Positions 1-10,914 of a stretch of 64,000 nt of DNA are shown piece by piece. Below the pieces are notes generated by a model. It saw nothing but the letters and a program-made list of their open reading frames with translations, was not told the DNA's origin and searched no databases. How positions within the stretch are numbered: the stretch's first letter is position 1; each line of letters starts with the position of its first letter. Source of the DNA: Tritrichomonas musculus (Eukaryota; Parabasalia; Tritrichomonadida; Tritrichomonadidae); the NCBI GenBank assembly GCA_039105265.1, contig JAPFFF010000005.1, forward strand, positions 4,883,501 through 4,947,500. The letters run 5' to 3'. The translations under genes and the position numbers were made by a program.

Positions 1-260
1 ATGAAACATATTATAGTTTACTGAATTTTTATATATAATAATAAAATAATACATCATTTATATAGTTTATTTAATTATTTATTCAATAATATTTATGATT
101 TTTTTGTATTCTTTAAAGATAATAAAACTACAAAATATTTAAATCAAAAAGTTAGAGAACTGCCAAATAGATTCTGAATTGATATATATGAAGTAAGGTT
201 TTGAGAAACCGCTCAAAAATTCTGAAATTTGAATCCCCCTTTCAAATTAAACTCAATTAT
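1..260. other. AT-rich DNA, nothing recognised
   Basis: Very AT-rich sequence with no convincing reading frame. It ends at the left inverted terminus of the large element starting at 261. A short C-run near 235 has a loose inverted counterpart (gagggga) just outside the right end of that element; its meaning is unclear. Confidence 0.5.
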
Positions 261-627
261 TTAAGGGTGCAGTATACTTGAGTGTTATTCAATCAATATT
301 TAATGTTTACTAAATATATTAAAATATATATTGTAAATAATTTTTGTTAATCTATATATTTTATTTATTTAAAAATAAATTTAAATACTATAAAGATATT
401 TATGTTTTAAATTTTTTCAATGATGTTAAGAAAAAAATTCTATACTTTTTCTGAAAATATTGACTGTAATCAATAATATAGTTTTACAGTCAGCAAGGAA
501 AAGAAGGAGCATAAAGGATCATTTATCGCATTTAGCAAACTTATTTTATGATTGCTTTATTTTGTTGATAATTTACAGTTGGTTTTATTTCACAACATTC
601 ACAGAAATTCAGAATCTGTGATTTAAT

Positions 628-1203
628 ATGTTATTATAGCGTGTTTTATTGAATTATTTCAAATTTTGATATCATATATTTGAATTTCCTCTTATTTGCA
701 AATATTTGCTAGCTGATTCAAACAGATGCTTATTTTTTTTTTACTAATTGAAAAGCCATGGAGTTAATTTAGTAGGCTTAATTTATAATTTTAATTTATA
801 ATGATGCTTAATTTTTTTCCTAGCTTATTTTTTTGCACTTCATTCAAAATTACAGATTCTGAATTTAAAATTTTAAAAATAAGAATTAGTATGTTATTAT
901 AGCGTGTTTTATTGAATTATTTCAAATTTTGATATCATATATTTGAATTTCCTCTTATTTACAAATATTTGCTAGCTGATTCAAACAGATGCTTTTTTTT
1001 TTTACTAATTGAAAAGCCATGGAGTTAATTTAGTAGGCTTAATTTATAATTTTAATTTATAATGATGCTTAATTTTTTTCCTAGCTTATTTTTTTGCACT
1101 TCATTCAAAATCACAGATTCTGAATTTAAAAATTAAAAATAAGAATTAGTATGTTATTATAGCGTGTTTTATTGAATTATTTCAAATTTTGATATCATAT
1201 ATA
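628..1203. repeat. 262-bp tandem repeat, about 2.2 copies
   Basis: A unit beginning ATGTTATTATAGCG starts at 628, 891 and 1151, giving periods of 263 and 260 bases. Copies 1 and 2 are almost identical over their whole length, including small homopolymer differences. Copy 3 stops after about 52 bases near 1203. There is no open reading frame across the unit. Confidence 0.9.
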
Positions 1204-1308
1204 TTGCAATTTTCCTGCAATGCTTGGCTTGCTTTGATTTAGGTGCCATGTATAATAATGAAGTCAGAGAAGAAAAGCTTGCAATGAAATCACGAAACAT
1301 AAAAATAT

Positions 1309-1458
1309 ACGTTTAATGCATTCAAAAACCTAATGAAGACGTTTAATGCATTCAAAAACCTAATGAAGACGTTAAAAGTATTCAAAATTCTGATAAATAC
1401 GTTTATTCTATAGAAAATTATGATAACTACGTTTATTGTTATCAAAAATTTGATGATT
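1309..1458. repeat. 30-bp minisatellite, five copies
   Basis: Units starting with ACGTT begin at 1309, 1339, 1369, 1399 and 1429, exactly 30 bases apart. The first two are identical and later ones diverge, keeping the frame ACGTTTA...TTCAAAA...TGATAA. Further degraded ACGTTAAA units may continue to about 1500. Confidence 0.85.
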
Positions 1459-2490
1459 GACATACAAAAAGTTAAATTTATACGTTAAATACATTTAAAA
1501 AGTTAACATATATTCAAAATAAAGTATACTCATCTTCTCAAAATTTGCTTTTTTTTCTAGCTTTATCTATGATATTTTTTAATTATTTAATAATGCAAAT
1601 GGACTTTAAAAATACTCAAACATTTCAAAATAATTTTATATTTTGTATAGATTATTATGGTTTTGAATTAAATGATGTTTTGTGTTTTCAATTTCGAATG
1701 CAACCAACATTTTCAAAAACTCTCAACATTGTAATATTGCTTATTCATTATTCATCATTCTTATAAAATATTGGAACATTAGATATAGAAATCAATGATC
1801 ACATAGCTTTTTTTCAATAACCACTTTTTCTATATAAATTCGATATGCAAAAAAAACTATTGGAGCCTTTAATTTTTATTTTTTGTTTTTAAAAGATATT
1901 TTTTAAAACAGTATTCATGAAACTCCAAAAAGTAATGTTGCAATATTTGTTAATAAATAAATATAACTTTCTCAAAGTGAATTTTTTTGTTAATCAACTT
2001 TAAAATAATAAACTTCATTAAATAAATAAATAAAAAATGAATAAAACGAAAAGAATTTGTTTAATAATGAAAGAAAAATAATTTAATCAGTTAATACAAC
2101 AAATTCATGGAATGTAGAAGATATATATCATGAATAAAAAAATAATTGCAAATGCCATTTAATCATTAATTTAAAAAGCATATATACATATGATATTAAT
2201 TTTATATAATGATTGATATAAAAATGTTTTTCTAGTAAAAAAAATTTAAAATTAATAATTGAAAGCTGGATATAAAAATAAAACTATGAATAATTTCAGA
2301 AAAAATATAGAATTTTTTTCAGAGAGTCTTTGAAAATAATTAAAATACAAATATCTTCTAATTATTTAAAATTATTTAAAAATGCATATTCCAAGTAAAT
2401 AGTCAAAAATTATTTTTATATATTTAATTTATAAATGTTGGTTGTAATTAATTAGATATTTAAAAAACTTCAAATATCCCGCACCCTTAA

Positions 2491-3682
2491 GAGGGGAATG
2501 TAAATGCTTTCTAAAACGTTCCAGTAAATAATTATGATAATATCATTATTACCATTATATTATTTACTCCAAAGTGGAAATGATATATGATATCTTTTTG
2601 AGTGAAAAAAAAAGAAATATTATCTATTATTAAGATTATTATATTAATTTTCACTAACCTATAATTTTCTAATCAACCTCAAAATAATGATATATTAACA
2701 CCAATCTTATTCATTTTACATATTTGCTTCAAATTTTTAGCTTTTATTATAATTATTTAATACTTTAATTTATTCCAAGTTTGATATTTTATGTAAAAAA
2801 CAGTTTTATTACTATATAATGAGTACACATATATGATATAGGCGAGTTAAAAATCTTATTATACATTATATTATAGTAAAAATAAGAAATGCTTCATATT
2901 TTGTCGATTACTTCTATTATAAAAAAGAGATTTTTAAATTTTAGTACAGATTTATCAACTCATATATTTTGTCGAAATATAACAGCTATAAAATAAATAT
3001 TAATATTTAATTCAGATAAGAATTAAGTTTTGCATAATTTGTTCAATTGATATAATTTTCCATAATATTTTCAAATTATTTATAATATTATATTACTAAT
3101 ATTAATAATTTATTTTTAAATGTAATAAGCTAGTACAAATTAAAATATTTAATAATATATAAAATTGATTTTGTATATTTTACAAATTATATTTTCAATT
3201 ATAAATCGGTTATTAAAAACCCTAATATGAAGTATCAACACAACTTTTTGAAGAATTTGCATATTGAATGATTCATTTTCTATCAAAATTAGAGCGAAAG
3301 CAAGCTGCTTAAATTCCATTTATAAATATGTAAATATAATTATATATTGCGCGTTAATTCTGAAATTAATAAAAAAATATGTTGATTAGAATCATTTATA
3401 ATTGATTATTATTAGTCCATTTCAATAATTCCATTCTCGAGCATCAACTCCAACTATCATTGCATTTGATAATACCGTTTACAATCGCTGGCAATATTAA
3501 AAAAAAAAAAAAAAAAAAAAAAACGATATTTGTCTAATCTTAAGTTATATCAAAAAAATTATATATAGTAAATATAACTTTTATTTCATTTGCAAATATG
3601 CAAATATTATGTAACATTTAAATAATTAGGAGAAAAAAAATTGTGATATTTGGTGTTGATATTTATTTTAAAATCATTAAAT
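2491..3682. other. Intergenic AT-rich DNA with A25 tract
   Basis: No supported gene. A run of 25 A lies at 3499-3523. This is the downstream flank of the minus-strand kinase gene ending at 3683. Confidence 0.6.
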
Positions 3683-6600
3683 TTAAAAAGTAAGAATTGT
3701 GCTCATGCACAAGTTTTGAGTATTTTGTGGTTGGTTCTGAAGCATTTCAGCTCTCTTTTCAGCCTTCTTTTCGTAAAATTCTTTCACTTCTGCGGGATTG
3801 GTTCCGTTATAAGCAATTTGCTCATCAAGCATTCTTTCTATAATATCACTGAAAGAAGGTCGCTTTTCTGGATCGATGCATTTACAATCTTCGATCAATT
3901 TCTTGAGTTCCTTCGCGATTGGCATTTTATATGGAAGAGGAGTGTCATCAATGATTTCATCAGTTACTCTTGCTCTTGGTACCCAACTGAATGGAAAGTC
4001 TCCTGAATATAGTTCCCAAAGCATCATACCATATGAGAAAACATCAGCTGAAAAGCTGTAATTATTTCCTAAAATAACTTCTGGGGCCATATAGTTGACT
4101 GTTCCAACTTTGCTTGTCATTACAAGGGAAAGATTTGTTCTTGCATAGCCAAAGTCAGTAATCTTTGGTGTATCTCCATCGAGAAGTACGTTTCCTGTCT
4201 TTAAATCACGATGAATCACTCTCTTTGAGTGGAGATATTCCATTCCTTCAGCTATTTCAAAAGCAATTTTAGTCTTTTGGAATGGAGATAATTTCTTTCT
4301 CTTGATTGCGTTAAACAATTCGCCATTCTTTACTATTTGAGAGACAACCCAAAGTGGCTTTCCTGGATCATCGTTGAATCCGATGAAACTGACAAGATAC
4401 TCGTGATTAAGTTTGACAAGGGAAACAACTTCTCTTCGTAGTAAAAACATTGCATCATCATCCTCCAAGTATTCTTCTTTAAACTCTTTAATAGCCACAT
4501 CTTTGCCTGTTGAAATTTGTTTGGCTTTATAAACAAGTGCACTCATTCCAACGCCAATTGGCCTTCCTCCTAATTGAAAGTCATCTCTATTTAGCCTGAA
4601 GTCTTTAAACTGAGTGAACAAGCCTTTGATACGTTCATCAATTTCATTTTGAGTAACAGTGATTTCTAATCCGCGTTCTTGAAGGAATGATTCAATTTCT
4701 TGCATACGTTGAACTGCTTGTTGATACTGTTCTGCATATTCGCTAAAAATAGAGTAAGCATCACGGAAATCTCTAATTAGGTCGCAATCAACATAATCGT
4801 ATTTGGTGACTGTGAAGCCAAGTTCAGTCATTTCAATGTAAATTTGTTCCATAAAGCGATGAAGATCAGTTGGAATTTCTATTGCTGAAGTTGAAAGGGC
4901 TATTCCTGACCATTTTTCAGCTTCAGTTCTTGTTAATGTTTCGTAGAGAGCTTCAAGAGATCTTCTTAGATTGCTCAATTGTGTAAGAACATTTGTGTCA
5001 TCTAATTCGTCTTGAGTGGCAAAATTGGAAGTTTGAAGTAAAAATTGATACCCATGAAGTAATGAACGAATTCGAATTGATTCGCGCATATATGCAAAAC
5101 TACTGTTGATTGCTTCTCCAATTAATCTGAAAAGATCGAGACATGCTTTCAAATCAGCATTTTTGATTGATTTAGCAGCATAAAACTGTTCAACAATTTC
5201 TGTGTTTTCGTCCAACGGAAATGAAATCTTTTTAGATAGCATAGTATCAACAACATCAGCAAATGAGGGACGATCTTTAGGATCTTGAGCCCAACAAGAT
5301 GTAATGAGATCTTTGAGCTCAGGAGATAGTTCTTGTGGAAGTGGCGGTCTTTCTGCTGCCCTTATTTTGTTTTCGCACTCAATTGGTCTTAACTTTCCAA
5401 ATGGTGGGCTTCCCATTAATAATTCGTAAAGAAGTCCTCCAAAAGCAAATACATCAACTGTTTCATCATATGTTTCCATATCAGTTAATTCAGGGGCTCT
5501 GAAGCATGTAGAAGAGTCAGGTTTAAAGGACATTTGGGAAGTATCATTAGGTAGAAAGCGAGAATTGGCGAAGTTGATGATTCTTGGATTATAAGCTTTA
5601 TCTATAGTAATATTTGAGCCGCAAAGGTCTCTATGGATAATGTTGAGAGAGTGGAGATATGCCATTGCGGTGGCAATATTGAAAGCAATAATTGTTCTAT
5701 AGCCAGGTTTTAATGTGACATGTTTTTCTTTAACATATTCATCTTTTTCATCTTCTTCACCTCCTGTGTTTTTCTCCTTATTTTTCCCAGATGATTTACG
5801 GCTTTTCTTTTTGGTACGTTCTAAAACATCTGTAAGCTTTTCGCCAACCCGTTTTGTAACGACAACATATGGAAGAGGTGATTCTACGGAACCAACAAAA
5901 GACTCCAAATTTGGATGTTGAACTGCTGTAAGTACATTAACAAGGCGTTTAAATTTTTCTTCCAAATCTGGTACATCTTTCAAAACCATAATTGTTACAT
6001 CTTCTTGAGTTTTCTTCATTTTTCCCTTGTAGGTAACATATCGGCTTGTTGAACGAAGTTCTTTGGTGCATTGATCATAATCACTTTTCTTTAGTTTATA
6101 TTTCTGAACATTATCAAAGTCTTGAAAATCGACATCATTTTGAGATGCACTCGAAGTTTCGTTAGAATCTTGCTCAGAAGTTTTTTCACTCTTTTTCTTC
6201 TTGTCTTTTTTGTGATGATCATGGTGGTGTTTTTTATGACGCTTAGTTTTCTTTTGGTCAAGTAATGGCTGTCCAATGCTATCAAGGTATTTTTCGATTT
6301 CTTCGAGCTTCTTTTTAACTTTCGAATCATTATCACGAGAAGGATCTGCAAATATGCCGTATAAGCCTTTTAAATCGAGAACTGTTTTTTCTGTTACCAC
6401 TTGATAATCTTGTTCTAAAGAAATATTGAGTTTGGTTAAAGTCTCATTGATTGAATCCATTACTTCGTTGAGATCAGAGATTGGCTTTATTACTGGAGTA
6501 CTAAGGCAAGATTGAGACCATTTATTTGAATCAAACCCATCAACAACGCTATGAAGAGAATTTAATTGAGTAAGAAGAGTTCCTAATCCTTCTTCATTTG

Positions 6601-6745
6601 AATTATCGGATAATTTTTGAACTTTTTCAAGAATCTCTTTAAGAGTCGTCACGACGCAGTTGCATTGTTCAGTATAGACATAAGCAGAACTGGCAACTTG
6701 AATGATTTGATTTATTCTTTGAACAATCTCCTCAATTTTTCCCAT
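3683..6745 (-). CDS. Tandem pseudokinase-kinase protein, TKL type
   Basis: A 1020-residue signalling protein built from two copies of the same module, each an alpha-helical N-terminal domain followed by a kinase fold. Module 1 has helices at 1-160, a Lys/His-rich linker at 163-195 and a kinase-like domain at about 236-505. There the HRD motif is kept (371-373) but the next Lys is Cys375 and the DFG motif reads NFA (391-393), so the Mg-binding Asp is lost and catalysis is unlikely. Module 2 has helices at 520-715 resembling those of module 1, then a kinase at 723-975 with all key residues: Lys753 in VAIK, HRDLKTGN (845-852), DFG (864-866), APE (887-889). The layout recalls the JAK JH2-JH1 pair, so autoinhibition by the dead domain is a reasonable inference. 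The start is the first in-frame ATG, 9 bases after an initiator-like TCACTTTT. Substrate unknown. Confidence 0.93.
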   Translation of the reverse strand: MGKIEEIVQRINQIIQVASSAYVYTEQCNCVVTTLKEILEKVQKLSDNSNEEGLGTLLTQLNSLHSVVDGFDSNKWSQSCLSTPVIKPISDLNEVMDSINETLTKLNISLEQDYQVVTEKTVLDLKGLYGIFADPSRDNDSKVKKKLEEIEKYLDSIGQPLLDQKKTKRHKKHHHDHHKKDKKKKSEKTSEQDSNETSSASQNDVDFQDFDNVQKYKLKKSDYDQCTKELRSTSRYVTYKGKMKKTQEDVTIMVLKDVPDLEEKFKRLVNVLTAVQHPNLESFVGSVESPLPYVVVTKRVGEKLTDVLERTKKKSRKSSGKNKEKNTGGEEDEKDEYVKEKHVTLKPGYRTIIAFNIATAMAYLHSLNIIHRDLCGSNITIDKAYNPRIINFANSRFLPNDTSQMSFKPDSSTCFRAPELTDMETYDETVDVFAFGGLLYELLMGSPPFGKLRPIECENKIRAAERPPLPQELSPELKDLITSCWAQDPKDRPSFADVVDTMLSKKISFPLDENTEIVEQFYAAKSIKNADLKACLDLFRLIGEAINSSFAYMRESIRIRSLLHGYQFLLQTSNFATQDELDDTNVLTQLSNLRRSLEALYETLTRTEAEKWSGIALSTSAIEIPTDLHRFMEQIYIEMTELGFTVTKYDYVDCDLIRDFRDAYSIFSEYAEQYQQAVQRMQEIESFLQERGLEITVTQNEIDERIKGLFTQFKDFRLNRDDFQLGGRPIGVGMSALVYKAKQISTGKDVAIKEFKEEYLEDDDAMFLLRREVVSLVKLNHEYLVSFIGFNDDPGKPLWVVSQIVKNGELFNAIKRKKLSPFQKTKIAFEIAEGMEYLHSKRVIHRDLKTGNVLLDGDTPKITDFGYARTNLSLVMTSKVGTVNYMAPEVILGNNYSFSADVFSYGMMLWELYSGDFPFSWVPRARVTDEIIDDTPLPYKMPIAKELKKLIEDCKCIDPEKRPSFSDIIERMLDEQIAYNGTNPAEVKEFYEKKAEKRAEMLQNQPQNTQNLCMSTILTF

Positions 6746-6748
6746 TTG

Positions 6749-6756
6749 AAAAGTGA
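6749..6756 (-). promoter_or_regulatory. Initiator element of the tandem kinase gene
   Basis: On the minus strand TCACTTTT fits the trichomonad Inr (TCAYW). The predicted transcription start (A at 6754) gives a 5' leader of 9 bases, typical for the group. The Inr family is established knowledge; its use here is inference. Confidence 0.6.
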
Positions 6757-6911
6757 TATATTGTCAAAGTGAATTCAATTTTATTTATCAAACAAAAGGT
6801 CAATATTTTTGTTAATCTATTTTCTTTTCAAGCTTAATTAATTATTAAATAAAACATCAATTACTAATTTTGACAAATAAAGTTATCATTTCATCATGAA
6901 ATGAAATTTTA

Positions 6912-7216
6912 GGGGAATTGTATTTTTCTAGACCACTTTTTGAAAACTTTTTAACTTTTTGAATACTTTTTGAATACTTTTTTTATTCAATTTTTCTAAA
7001 TATTGCATAATTATATAGTTTAAATAACTTCCCGATTCATCCAATAATTCAAGGAACCCGATTCGGCTTCGTGCAGCCCTGTGGTGATCACTGGTGCGTA
7101 TATTCTTGAAAAATTATGTAAAAATAAAAAAGTTTTGTGGTAAAATTTTAATTAATGATTTTTTGGTTAATTTTCTTAACAGAGTAAGTCAAATTTCACC
7201 TTAAGATGGCGGTGTT
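6912..7216 (+). mobile_element. MULE-like element, copy 1, right end missing
   Basis: Matches the full copies at 36619-37010 and 63490-63897 from the left inverted end (GGGGAATTG..., CCACTTTTTGAA) through the GC-richer core. It loses similarity near 7216, before the right inverted end. The mini-ORF conserved in the other copies is dead here: its ATG is ATA and an in-frame TAA follows eight codons later. This is the oldest or most damaged of the three copies. Confidence 0.8.
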
Positions 7217-7849
7217 TATTGTTTGATAATCTTATAAAAACATTCTTAGCGCCATTATATTATTATGCAATAGCATAATATGGATGTATTTATCTAGAAA
7301 AATATATATTTCTCTAGAAAAAATCACATATTTATAATATTTTATTCATATTTTGGTTTTTGGAATTTCAGGTTTTTCATTGAATGAATAATAAAATTTG
7401 TGGAAATCCCAATGTTATATAGAATTTAAAGATAAAATTTTTTAAAAATCCTGTTTATCAGATATTAAATAGGTTACGTTATACCAAACATGGTCTTCAT
7501 AAGCTTTTATTGGATGCAAATTAGTTCCATATCTTTAGCATTTTGTACTAAAATAAATTGGAGTAATTAATCTTTAATTACTAAAAAAAAGCTATAATAA
7601 TTTCAGAATTACTTGAATCACTAACTTGAATAATCCGAAAGGTTGATTGCTTATTAAATAAACTTAATTTAGACGCAACTTACATCTCAATAATTATCAT
7701 AAAACTTTCAGTAAAGTTTTTATTTTCTGTTTTATTTTTTTGATAATAATTCAACAAAAAAGGAATGAAAATGAATACGCCTTACAAAGGAATAGAATTT
7801 CTTTGTAAGAATAAATTAGCATTTAACGTACATTTATTCAAAATCCTCT
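7217..7849. other. Intergenic AT-rich DNA
   Basis: No supported gene. A short hairpin (ATTATGC/GCATAAT) lies near 7260-7278. The region separates the convergently spaced MULE fragment from the 3' end of the kelch gene. Confidence 0.55.
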
Positions 7850-10135
7850 TTATTTTTTATCCATAGAATCAACATCAACAAAAATATTGTTAACAATATT
7901 ATAAAAAGTACTCCACAAGCCATCCTGAATAATCTGTGAGTCGGTGGAGAAAGATGGTCTTTTTCCATGCTTCATTAGCACTGTTAAGTGAGACATCTTT
8001 ATCATTGGATTGCTGATATCAGGAAGCTTCAACTTCTCCTCTGGCAAGGCGAACTGCTTGCAATAGTCGTTAAAAGTCCCCGAGATGATAGATAGTGATT
8101 CAGATGTCTGTATTGCGTGCGCAAGGAGTTGTTCCCTTGATTTGAAATTTGATATATTGTGAAGTATATTAATTTTTCCTTTTAATTGAGTTAATTGGTA
8201 GTTTATCTGGTTCACAAAAGTTCTATGATCAACTTTTAGTGATTTAAGTTTATCATAACTTGATAAGACTGATTTCTCGATTTTTTTTAATTTTTCACTG
8301 TTTTCGTTAATTTTTGAGAGGTTATAAATATCGGTCATTTTTGAGAGCATTTCTTCACAATTTTTGAGGTACTTTCTCTGTAGTTCAATAAGGTTCTCTT
8401 TCTTCTTGTTCCTCTCATTAAGAAGGATATCGATTCTCTCGTATACGTTGATAGCATCTCTGCATGAATCATTCTTCATCTTGTTGTATATCTCCAGTTG
8501 CTCAACGATACTTTTGAATTGCAATTTGGCCCGTTCTATCTCTGTATTTAATACAGGTAAATTCTTAACGGAAGCCTTTTGAATTGTCGTTGAAAAAGGC
8601 TCGTTAGAAATTTTCGTACTGATTGTTGTAGAGCTAGTTATGCCTTTTTGAGTCATTAGTAGCTGTACTTCTTGGAAAAGTGACTCTACTGTCTTTGAAG
8701 TCCTCGCAAGTGTTTCCTTGTTTTGCTCTTTAAGCTGCTTCAGTGACTCTAAATTGTCAATTGCATCTTGCTTGAGATTGGAATAATCAAATTCATCTGG
8801 TTGTTGTATTTGTAGCATGGCTGGATTACGAATAACTTGTGAATTCGATCGGGTTTTTGTTGGCTTAGAATTAGAATTTGATGTGGTATTCAATTTTGAA
8901 TTAGAAAATTTTGATGTTGATGAAATTTTTGTCAATAAACGATTTAATAAATCTCTTTCATTTACAAGATTGGAAAGATCTTCAACACCAAGCTTGCTTG
9001 AGATCTCTTGATATAGGCTACGTCGTTGTTCTAGAAGAGTCTTCCGACGGACTTCAACAGGCGAATTTTCAGGGTTCAAATTCAAAAAGTTTAAATTTTG
9101 GTAAAGAAGATTGTTAAGGAAAGTTATGTAGCGGGGATCTTTGGTTCCAGCAAATGGCTCGTGGGATTCGTTAAAATATAAAACAGCTGATTGGCTACCG
9201 TTCGGAGATATAAACATTAATCCTTTATTTAATGATAATATATATCCTATTTCAGGCATTAATGATAAAATTGATTCCGGTAAGAAAAAGGTGAGCCAGA
9301 CACGATGAAGAAAAACAAATAAAAGTGGAACATTTGCATTCGAATGATCTGTAATATTGGATGGTTTGCTTGATAAACTGGAGCTTTTTTGTTTGTTGAT
9401 TTCGGTATTGTTAATAAGATAAAATGAATTGACTTCTGAGTAACCTCCGGTCACTAATAAATTTCCATAAAAATTAAATGCGCGATGTAAATAGCGTGGT
9501 TCGAAGAAAGGAACAACATCAATCTCTCTTATGGAGCCATCATTAATGTTGATTAAAAATGTTTTGTTATTTTGACTGCCATCACTGCATTTTCCTCCAT
9601 AAAGGCATAGCATGTTATTAGTAATTACTGTAATAGTATGAAATGCAAACGATAATTGATATTGAAGAGGAAATTCTCTCGTATATCCTGATTTAAGGTC
9701 AAGAAGAAGAAAGTCGCCGAGGAATCCTTCGTTGTTATATCCTCCTGATATTAATAAAGCGTCTAAACTAGGAATCCAAGTTGAAGCGTGAAAACAGCGA
9801 GGAGATGCATTATGTGTGAGCGCACGCCATCTATCGAATGAATGTATCCATGTATCAGCTATAATTGTGTCGTCTTTTAAGCAACCACCAAAAACAACTA
9901 AGCCAGCAGGCGTAGATGTTACCGTATATCCATAATCAACATTAAATGGGGGAGGCGCTTCTTCTTTCCAATCTTTTGAATCGTAACTAAGTGATAATAA
10001 ATTATTATTTCCCAAATAAAATATTCGATCTTCGTGTACAGTAAAAACTGGTTCATATTTCTGATCTGTAGTGCCACTAACGTAATTAATTACAGGTTTG
10101 TGAGTAAAAAGTTTGGATGTCGTGTATGAATTCAT
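7850..10135 (-). CDS. Kelch-repeat protein with C-terminal coiled coil
   Basis: About 761 residues. The N-terminal third (about 35-245) has kelch-type blades with repeated Gly-Gly preceded by hydrophobic strands (VVFGG, LLISGGY, LCLYGGK, LLVTGGY) and aromatic residues between them, so a beta-propeller is expected. The rest, about 370-710, is Lys/Glu/Leu-rich and predicted coiled coil. Kelch plus coiled-coil proteins often act as cytoskeletal or cell-polarity scaffolds; the specific partner is unknown. The open frame runs six codons further upstream to a TTG, but the first ATG is at 10135, and an initiator-like TCATTA lies 12 bases before it, so that start is preferred. Confidence 0.88.
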   Translation of the reverse strand: MNSYTTSKLFTHKPVINYVSGTTDQKYEPVFTVHEDRIFYLGNNNLLSLSYDSKDWKEEAPPPFNVDYGYTVTSTPAGLVVFGGCLKDDTIIADTWIHSFDRWRALTHNASPRCFHASTWIPSLDALLISGGYNNEGFLGDFLLLDLKSGYTREFPLQYQLSFAFHTITVITNNMLCLYGGKCSDGSQNNKTFLININDGSIREIDVVPFFEPRYLHRAFNFYGNLLVTGGYSEVNSFYLINNTEINKQKSSSLSSKPSNITDHSNANVPLLFVFLHRVWLTFFLPESILSLMPEIGYILSLNKGLMFISPNGSQSAVLYFNESHEPFAGTKDPRYITFLNNLLYQNLNFLNLNPENSPVEVRRKTLLEQRRSLYQEISSKLGVEDLSNLVNERDLLNRLLTKISSTSKFSNSKLNTTSNSNSKPTKTRSNSQVIRNPAMLQIQQPDEFDYSNLKQDAIDNLESLKQLKEQNKETLARTSKTVESLFQEVQLLMTQKGITSSTTISTKISNEPFSTTIQKASVKNLPVLNTEIERAKLQFKSIVEQLEIYNKMKNDSCRDAINVYERIDILLNERNKKKENLIELQRKYLKNCEEMLSKMTDIYNLSKINENSEKLKKIEKSVLSSYDKLKSLKVDHRTFVNQINYQLTQLKGKINILHNISNFKSREQLLAHAIQTSESLSIISGTFNDYCKQFALPEEKLKLPDISNPMIKMSHLTVLMKHGKRPSFSTDSQIIQDGLWSTFYNIVNNIFVDVDSMDKK

Positions 10136-10142
10136 TAATATC

Positions 10143-10149
10143 TTAATGA
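10143..10149 (-). promoter_or_regulatory. Initiator element of the kelch gene
   Basis: TCATTAA on the minus strand, with the presumed start A at 10147, 12 bases before the ATG. It fits TCAYW and helps decide the start codon. Confidence 0.55.
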
Positions 10150-10153
10150 CCAA

Positions 10154-10476
10154 ATATTATCACAAACGAACTCTTTTATTCACTCACTTAACTAAAATTT
10201 CAAAGAATAAAAATATTTATATCTCATTAAAAAATTAATTTAACATAAAAATTATTTATTAATTTTATTTATATCTCAATAAATTTTAATTGAATTTACT
10301 AATAAATAATTTTTGATTTGATGAATGATTCCATTGTGAATTTAAGGTTAATTTGTTTGGCCAAAACATAAAATAAAATTGAGAAAATTGATTTAATGAA
10401 GAATACTGGCTTTGCCACGGTTTGTAGAATCAACGCATTTAAAAATATATTTGAAAATTATTCAACTATTTGAGAT
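10154..10476. other. Intergenic AT-rich DNA
   Basis: Upstream flank of the kelch gene. Apart from its initiator nothing is recognised. Confidence 0.5.
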
Positions 10477-10914
10477 TTGTATGAATACATTCATTTTCCC
10501 TTGTTGTTTTCGAATTCATATTTTTCCACATTAACACTGGGTGAAACTCCAACGGTTCCTACATCAATGGATGAAGCACTTGAATGTGATGAACATCTTC
10601 AAAAAGCATATTCTCCGATGGATTTTGCAGATGAAGGAATTGAAGCACTTGAAAGTGATGAACATTCAATGAAAGCAGAATCGCTAATGAATGTTACAGA
10701 TGACAGAATTGATATTTAGGTTAATGATGAACATTCAATGAAAGCAGAATCACCAATTGAAGTTACAGATGACAGAATTGAGACACTTGAAAGCAATGAA
10801 CATTCCTCTAATGAAGACTCTTCGATTTCAGTTATCGAGGAGTCAAATATCACTGAATTAGCTTTCTCAAAATACTTATTGGTGGCTCCAGTGATAAATT
10901 TCTGTCTTCTGTGA
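10477..10914 (+). pseudogene. Broken gene for a 23-residue-repeat protein
   Basis: From about 10555 the plus strand encodes four units of about 23 residues with the pattern DEHSxKAxSPxxVTDDxIE. The second unit is interrupted by TAG at 10717-10719. The same frame continues afterwards for 65 codons, with units 3 and 4, to TGA at 10912-10914. The related fragment at 38289 has TGT at the position of this TAG, so a nonsense mutation is likely. The protein is acidic and not recognised. Fragments of the same family sit at 38289-38403 and 40626-41176, so this is a dispersed, decaying family. The upstream ATG at 10477 may not be the true start. Confidence 0.65.

Larger units (their letters stand above)
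261..2490. mobile_element. 2.2 kb non-coding element with TTAAGGGTGC inverted ends
   Basis: The stretch is bounded by TTAAGGGTGC at 261-270 and its exact reverse complement at 2481-2490. Similarity continues inward: a G, then ATA, then TTGA, are shared at corresponding places for about 25-30 bases. Both ends contain TTAA, the target duplication of Kolobok and piggyBac transposons; Kolobok elements are known from Trichomonas vaginalis. There is no transposase frame inside. Instead it carries a 262-bp tandem repeat and a 30-bp tandem repeat. I read it as a non-autonomous TTAA-type element or a satellite-filled derivative. The pairing of two ends 2.2 kb apart is inference from terminal similarity and needs a second genomic copy as proof. 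Confidence 0.5.

Noticed and set aside
1545-1766. 73-codon frame
   Set aside because: Phe/Ile/Asn-rich composition expected from AT-rich DNA, no ATG in the first codons, and location inside the 2.2 kb element.
10136-10153. Six-codon upstream extension of the kelch frame
   Set aside because: It begins at TTG; a nuclear eukaryotic gene should use the ATG at 10135, which has an initiator 12 bases upstream.
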